DNA of 12,036 nt from Gammaproteobacteria bacterium (GTDB lineage Bacteria; Pseudomonadota; Gammaproteobacteria; SZUA-229). Below are positions 7,498 to 12,036 of this stretch, piece after piece (position 1 is the stretch's first letter; each line of letters opens with the position of its first letter). The stretch lies in contig JAGLQT010000108.1 of the NCBI GenBank assembly GCA_023136715.1, positions 1 through 12,036 of the forward strand, given 5' to 3'. Position numbers and translations under genes: made by a program. Below the pieces are notes generated by a model, which searched no databases, was not told where the DNA came from, and saw nothing but the letters and a program-made list of their open reading frames with translations.

Positions 7498-9765
7498 ATG
7501 AGTGACCAATCCGAAATTGATTTTGAAGGCATAGAGCAACAACCGATGTCGGTGTTCACCGAGAAGGCGTACCTGGATTATTCCATGTACGTGATACTCG
7601 ACCGTGCATTACCGTACATTGGCGACGGTTTAAAGCCAGTGCAGCGCCGCATTGTTTATGCGATGTCTGAGTTAGGCCTTAACGCGACGGCCAAGCACAA
7701 AAAATCAGCGCGTACCGTTGGTGATGTACTGGGTAAATACCACCCGCATGGTGATAGTGCCTGTTATGAAGCCATGGTATTGATGGCGCAGCCTTTCTCC
7801 TATCGTTATCCTTTAGTGGATGGTCAGGGTAACTGGGGTTCGTCGGATGATCCTAAATCATTCGCTGCTATGCGTTACACCGAATCTAAACTGGCCGCTT
7901 ATACCGAAGTGCTATTGTCCGAATTAGGTCAGGGTACGGTGACATGGCAACCAAATTTTGATGGCTCGCTGGAAGAACCGGAAACACTGCCAGCGCGTTT
8001 GCCGAATGTATTATTGAATGGTGGCACCGGCATTGCTGTCGGTATGGCGACTGATATTTTGCCGCATAATTTGCGAGAAGTGGCGAGTGCCTGTATTCGT
8101 TTGCTGGAAAGCCCGAAGAGTACGCTGGAAGATTTGTGTGAGCATATTCAAGGGCCGGATTTTCCCACCGAAGCTGAGATCATTACACCACGTGCAGATA
8201 TAATTGAAACTTACCGTACTGGCCACGGCAGTATTCGCCAGCGTGCCTGTTACGAGAAAGAAGATGGTGCGGTGATTATTACCGCGCTGCCTTATCGCGT
8301 TTCCGGTAACAAAGTACTTGAACAAGTGGCACAACAGATGATCGCGAAAAAACTGCCGATGGTAGAGGATTTACGCGACGAATCCGATCACGAAAATCCA
8401 ACACGTCTGGTGATCGTGCCGCGTTCTAATCGCGTCAATGTTGAAGAATTAATGAACCATCTTTTTGCGACCACCGATCTTGAATCGAGTTATCGCGTCA
8501 ACATGAATATGATCGGCATCAATGGCCGTCCACAGGTAAAAGACCTGAGGATGGTGCTCGATGAATGGCTGAAATTCCGTACCGTCACCGTGCGTCGTCG
8601 TCTGCAATGGCGATTGGATAAAGTAAACGCCCGTCTACATATTCTTGATGGCCTGTTGATCGCATTTTTGAATATCGATGAAGTCATTGCCATCATTCGC
8701 GAAAATGACAAACCAAAACCTGTGTTGATGTCACGTTTTGATATTTCGGATATTCAGGCAGAAGCGATCCTGGATTTGAAATTACGTCATCTGGCCAAGC
8801 TCGAAGAAATGAAGATTCGTGGTGAGCAGGATGAGCTGGCAACAGAACGGGATTACCTTGAAAAAATTCTTGGTTCGGCTACACGTTTGAAAACACTCAT
8901 CCGCAAAGAAATTTTGGCAGATGCTGAAAAGTACGGTGATGATCGACGTTCACCGATTGTTGCACGCGATACAGCGCAGGCCATGGATGAAAGTACGCTT
9001 ATCCCGAGTGATCCGATCACTGTTGTACTTTCAGCCAAAGGCTGGGCGCGTGCTGCAAAAGGTCACGAGATTGATGCGCAAAAACTGAATTATAAATCCG
9101 GTGATCAATTTCAGGCCGCAATCACAGGTCGAAGTAACCAGATGGCTGTGTTTATGGATAGCACAGGGAGGGCTTACACGCTGCCCGCACACAAGCTGCC
9201 ATCAGCACGTGGTCAGGGTGATCCGCTCACCAGCTACTTTACACCACCCGCAGGCGCAGGTTTTGTCTCGGTGATGATGGGGCAACCGGATGATCTTTAT
9301 TTATTGAGCAGTTCTTTCGGTTATGGTTTTGTTGCAAAGTTGGGTGATATGCAGGCGAAAATAAAATCCGGTAAAGCCGTGCTCAATGTCGGCAAAGAAG
9401 CCAAAGTGCTGCCTCCAGTTAAAGTTCGTGACCTGGAAAATGAACAGATCGTTGCGATCAGCTCTGAAGGTCATATGGTAGTTACCCCACTGGAACAGTT
9501 ACCGCAAATGGCACGAGGCAAGGGTAATAAAATTATCAATGTGCCCAGCAAGAAGTTGAAAGCGGGTGAAGAAGAAATAGTTGCCTCAACATTGTTACGA
9601 GCTGATGAGAAATTGATAGTACATTCAGGTAAGAAATACAAAACAATGAAACCAGCAGAATTGGAGATTTATGCTGGTGAAAGAGGAAGACGGGGTTTGA
9701 AGTTACCAAAGGGATATCGGAATGTGGATGACCTGGTGGTTGAGTATCAGCTGGTGAAGGACTAG
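7498..9765 (+). CDS. parC: DNA topoisomerase IV subunit A (ParC)
   Basis: ParC is the DNA-cleaving subunit of topoisomerase IV. The 755 residues compare with 752 in E. coli. The winged-helix/tower core includes the catalytic tyrosine Y127 with R126 (AAMRYTES), equivalent to E. coli Y120. The quinolone-determining region HPHGDSACYEAM has S87 and E91, equivalent to E. coli S80 and E84, so both are the susceptible wild-type residues. The GGTGIAVGMATDILPHN segment is conserved. A helical coiled-coil arm occupies roughly 365-480, and a beta-pinwheel C-terminal domain runs from about 500. The pinwheel lacks the QRRGGKG GyrA-box, which separates it from GyrA. The ribosome binding site is weak (GAG at 7486-7488), suggesting dependence on parE translation. 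parC converges on the fimX-like gene. Confidence 0.97.
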   Translation: MSDQSEIDFEGIEQQPMSVFTEKAYLDYSMYVILDRALPYIGDGLKPVQRRIVYAMSELGLNATAKHKKSARTVGDVLGKYHPHGDSACYEAMVLMAQPFSYRYPLVDGQGNWGSSDDPKSFAAMRYTESKLAAYTEVLLSELGQGTVTWQPNFDGSLEEPETLPARLPNVLLNGGTGIAVGMATDILPHNLREVASACIRLLESPKSTLEDLCEHIQGPDFPTEAEIITPRADIIETYRTGHGSIRQRACYEKEDGAVIITALPYRVSGNKVLEQVAQQMIAKKLPMVEDLRDESDHENPTRLVIVPRSNRVNVEELMNHLFATTDLESSYRVNMNMIGINGRPQVKDLRMVLDEWLKFRTVTVRRRLQWRLDKVNARLHILDGLLIAFLNIDEVIAIIRENDKPKPVLMSRFDISDIQAEAILDLKLRHLAKLEEMKIRGEQDELATERDYLEKILGSATRLKTLIRKEILADAEKYGDDRRSPIVARDTAQAMDESTLIPSDPITVVLSAKGWARAAKGHEIDAQKLNYKSGDQFQAAITGRSNQMAVFMDSTGRAYTLPAHKLPSARGQGDPLTSYFTPPAGAGFVSVMMGQPDDLYLLSSSFGYGFVAKLGDMQAKIKSGKAVLNVGKEAKVLPPVKVRDLENEQIVAISSEGHMVVTPLEQLPQMARGKGNKIINVPSKKLKAGEEEIVASTLLRADEKLIVHSGKKYKTMKPAELEIYAGERGRRGLKLPKGYRNVDDLVVEYQLVKD

Positions 9766-9780
9766 GTTTTCTGGGATTGA

Positions 9781-9803
9781 CGAATTCATAGAGAATGAAT
9801 TCG
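9781..9803. other. Hairpin in the parC-fimX convergent spacer
   Basis: CGAATTCAT (9781-9789) and ATGAATTCG (9795-9803) form a perfect 9 bp stem with an AGAGA loop, 16 bp after the parC stop. No T-run follows on either strand, so it is not a canonical terminator. It may protect the 3' end of the parC mRNA or help block convergent transcription. A weaker stem, ATTCC/GGAAT, lies at 9900-9915. The rest of the 160 bp spacer (9766-9925) shows no gene or clear signal. Confidence 0.45.
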
Positions 9804-9925
9804 AGTATCCATTTTGAGCTGACTCCACAGGAACAAATACCATGGAGGTGTTTGTAGTTTGAATGTGTTTTGTGACAGAAGGAAGAAGTTTTATTTGTTA
9901 TTCCGTATATGGAATGATGAGACTA

Positions 9926-12016
9926 TTATCCGCCCATATCCGTAAAATCATAATTCATTATGGGTGATGGTTCCTGTAAGAAATAACCCTGAATAAAGTT
10001 AACACCCATGCCCCAGAGTACAGACAGGCTGGCGGCATCAGGTACAAACTGTGTAATGGTTAACTTGCCACGTTCAGTCGCCTGTGCGGTGAGTTGTTGA
10101 ATGATTTCCTGATTTTTCGTATTTTCAAACAAGTCTTCCATAAAGCTTCTATCGAGTCGAATGTAATCCACGTCAATATGATCAAGTAACTGGAACGGAT
10201 TGGCACCAGTACCAAAATCATCGAGTACGAAACCACATTTTATTCTCTTCAGGTTTTCACACATGGTTTTTGTGTATTTCAGGTTGGTTACTGCGGCTGT
10301 TTCTTTAACTTCGAAAATCAGGCAGTCGGCAGGTAGTTCTTTCTCTTTGATCTGGAAGTCCAGCCAGTCAATCAGGCTTTCATCTTTAAGTGAGGGAGCA
10401 GATAGTTTGATGAAAAAGCGTGTGCGTTTGCCTTTTTTCCAACGTGTCTCCAATACTTGTAAGGTGCGAGTTAATACCCAGCGATCGACGGCTATAGCCA
10501 TGCCAATACGTTCAGCAGCTGGAAAAAAGTCCTGAGGCATGACCAGGTTGCCATCATCAGTTTTTAAGCGTACAAAAACCTCATAGCGTTCGTCAGTGTC
10601 GCCATGAAGGCTGACAATGGGCTGATAATGAAGAACAAATTTATTCTTCATTATCGCATCAGTGAGTTGTCCTCTAAATTTAGAATCAGCTTCTTGTCGA
10701 GTCAATTCGCCTTCTTTAGGGGCGTAAACACTGATTTGGTTGCTGCCATGGCTAACGGCTTCATCAGAAGCCTTTTCTACACGGGCTAGAACTTCATTGC
10801 ATTCGGGTGAGTGTTGGTCGATCAGGGCTATACCGACACTACAGGTTGTATTGATGTTTTCATCATTAATGCTAACTTCAAAATCAGCGACTTTTTCTTG
10901 AATTTCTCGTGCATAGCTTTCAATTGAGTCTTTATCATGATCGCGAGTAATGATGGTGAAACTGGCATGTGTGTATCGTGATAAAATGTCATTTTCGTGA
11001 GTGGCTTCCAGAAATACTGCAGCAACGGCAACAATGTATTTGTCAGCACCGACAACACCCACTTCATTTTTAATGTTGTCAAAATTATCGAGGCGTAGCT
11101 CCATGATGGCAGCGGTTTCTTCATTGCCTTCACATTCAGAGATAATGGTTTCAACTTCTTCAAGACAGTGCTGGCGATTGAATAAGCCTGTTAGCTGATC
11201 TTTTTGGCTGAGTAATTTTAATTGTCGTTCAAGTTCTTCGTTGCTCACATCCTCCTGGCGAATAACGACCTGTATGCATGGTTCACCTTCGATGCGCGCG
11301 GCTGAAAATTCCATTTCACCGTCAAATTCCTTGCCGTCGGGTTTATGTAAACGGGTTTCCAGTTTTTCGAGGCCGTCATCCTTTTTCATATAATTGCGCA
11401 GGAAAACTTTGAAATCATCACGACTATCATTTGCGACCATATCGAGAATGGGAATGCCTTCAAGCTCATCAGACTGCTCGATGTCAAATAACTCTAGATA
11501 AGACTCGTTAGAGTAGACGTGCATGCCTTCATGGATATAGGCAATGGCGTCACGTGAGCTGTCGAGTAAAGAATTACAGCGACGTTCAGACTCATCTAAT
11601 GTTTTTTTCAGTGCCTGGTTTTCTTTCCAGTTACGATAAGCACGCACCTCGCGCTTGATAACCTGAGTAAGATGTTGCATGTCCTCGTAGGAGGACAGAT
11701 CCATGGCTCCTGCGCTGATTGCTTCAGCTGTACTCGCATTTGAGTCAGTCTTATCGACAGCAATAACAGGAACGGGAGCATTGCCTGTATTTTCTTTGAT
11801 GATTTTACAGGTTTCTTTAAGGCTAATTAATTCCATGCCTTGTGAGTACAGCACCAAATCGGGTTGATGTGTTTTCATGGCATCAATCAGGTCTTCATCA
11901 TCCTCTACGCGGGATGATCGGGTAGCATAGCCCAATGATCTCAGTGTACTGACAACTTTTTCTTCGGTATCGAAAGAGTCATCAACAATAATCAGGTTAA
12001 TGGTTTTTTCAGCCAT
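9926..12016 (-). CDS. fimX: FimX-like degenerate REC-PAS-GGDEF-EAL c-di-GMP effector
   Basis: The 696-residue protein has the domain order and size of P. aeruginosa FimX (691), a c-di-GMP receptor that promotes type IV pilus assembly at the cell pole. REC (about 5-125) keeps the acidic pair D12-D13 but has S58 (LVLYSQGM) where the phospho-accepting aspartate is expected. PAS covers about 145-255. In the GGDEF domain (about 270-432) the motif is THASF (349-353), with no RxxD inhibitory site seen, so cyclase activity is unlikely. In the EAL domain (about 445-685) EAL is E479-V-F, the VNLS asparagine is K537, DDFGTG is intact (D599-D600), the catalytic lysine is R620 in DYIRLDRSF, AEGVE is TQFVP (655-659), and QGY is kept. 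Phosphodiesterase activity is therefore unlikely; nucleotide binding is possible. No membrane segments are seen, so it is probably cytoplasmic. The ATG at 12016 has no clear ribosome binding site. A generic EAL-domain effector is the alternative. Confidence 0.8.
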   Translation of the reverse strand: MAEKTINLIIVDDSFDTEEKVVSTLRSLGYATRSSRVEDDEDLIDAMKTHQPDLVLYSQGMELISLKETCKIIKENTGNAPVPVIAVDKTDSNASTAEAISAGAMDLSSYEDMQHLTQVIKREVRAYRNWKENQALKKTLDESERRCNSLLDSSRDAIAYIHEGMHVYSNESYLELFDIEQSDELEGIPILDMVANDSRDDFKVFLRNYMKKDDGLEKLETRLHKPDGKEFDGEMEFSAARIEGEPCIQVVIRQEDVSNEELERQLKLLSQKDQLTGLFNRQHCLEEVETIISECEGNEETAAIMELRLDNFDNIKNEVGVVGADKYIVAVAAVFLEATHENDILSRYTHASFTIITRDHDKDSIESYAREIQEKVADFEVSINDENINTTCSVGIALIDQHSPECNEVLARVEKASDEAVSHGSNQISVYAPKEGELTRQEADSKFRGQLTDAIMKNKFVLHYQPIVSLHGDTDERYEVFVRLKTDDGNLVMPQDFFPAAERIGMAIAVDRWVLTRTLQVLETRWKKGKRTRFFIKLSAPSLKDESLIDWLDFQIKEKELPADCLIFEVKETAAVTNLKYTKTMCENLKRIKCGFVLDDFGTGANPFQLLDHIDVDYIRLDRSFMEDLFENTKNQEIIQQLTAQATERGKLTITQFVPDAASLSVLWGMGVNFIQGYFLQEPSPIMNYDFTDMGG

Positions 12017-12036
12017 TGTTTTTTAGAATCCATTAG

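Overview
The window looks like an ordinary chromosomal core region of a gammaproteobacterium of moderate G+C content. It holds six intact genes on both strands, all with recognisable families. The evidence for the group is the xerD-dsbC pair (in E. coli this pair continues into recJ), a topoisomerase IV parE-parC pair of gammaproteobacterial length, and a REC-PAS-GGDEF-EAL protein of FimX type next to parC. In Pseudomonas aeruginosa, from memory, parE, parC and fimX also lie within a few genes of each other. I cannot name the genus.

Layout. Positions 1-55 hold a small GNRA-loop hairpin and a strong rho-independent terminator that closes an upstream gene outside the window. On the plus strand, xerD (chromosome dimer resolution) is followed after about 90 bp by dsbC (periplasmic disulfide isomerase). 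dsbC converges, with only 36 bp between stops, on a large minus-strand AddA-type helicase-nuclease gene for double-strand-break processing. A 257 bp divergent intergenic region (5307-5563) separates addA from parE. It carries an imperfect 30 bp inverted repeat of the CGCAGAGG type with a nested hairpin, and a possible 17-codon leader ORF whose stop overlaps the parE ribosome binding site. parE and parC follow as a two-gene unit encoding topoisomerase IV. A 160 bp convergent spacer with a hairpin then leads to a minus-strand fimX-like gene that fills the rest of the window.

The genes share a theme of chromosome maintenance: XerD resolves dimers, topoisomerase IV decatenates sister chromosomes, and AddA handles broken ends. 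DsbC (envelope protein folding) and the FimX-like protein (a c-di-GMP effector, probably acting on type IV pili) are separate functions. I see no prophage, insertion sequence, CRISPR array, tRNA, rRNA or defence island.

No convincing new multi-gene system is present. The observations most worth a second look are the structured repeat between addA and parE, the possible coupled leader ORF of parE, the absence of an addB partner beside addA, and the degenerate active sites of the FimX-like protein, including an unusual TQFVP in place of AEGVE.
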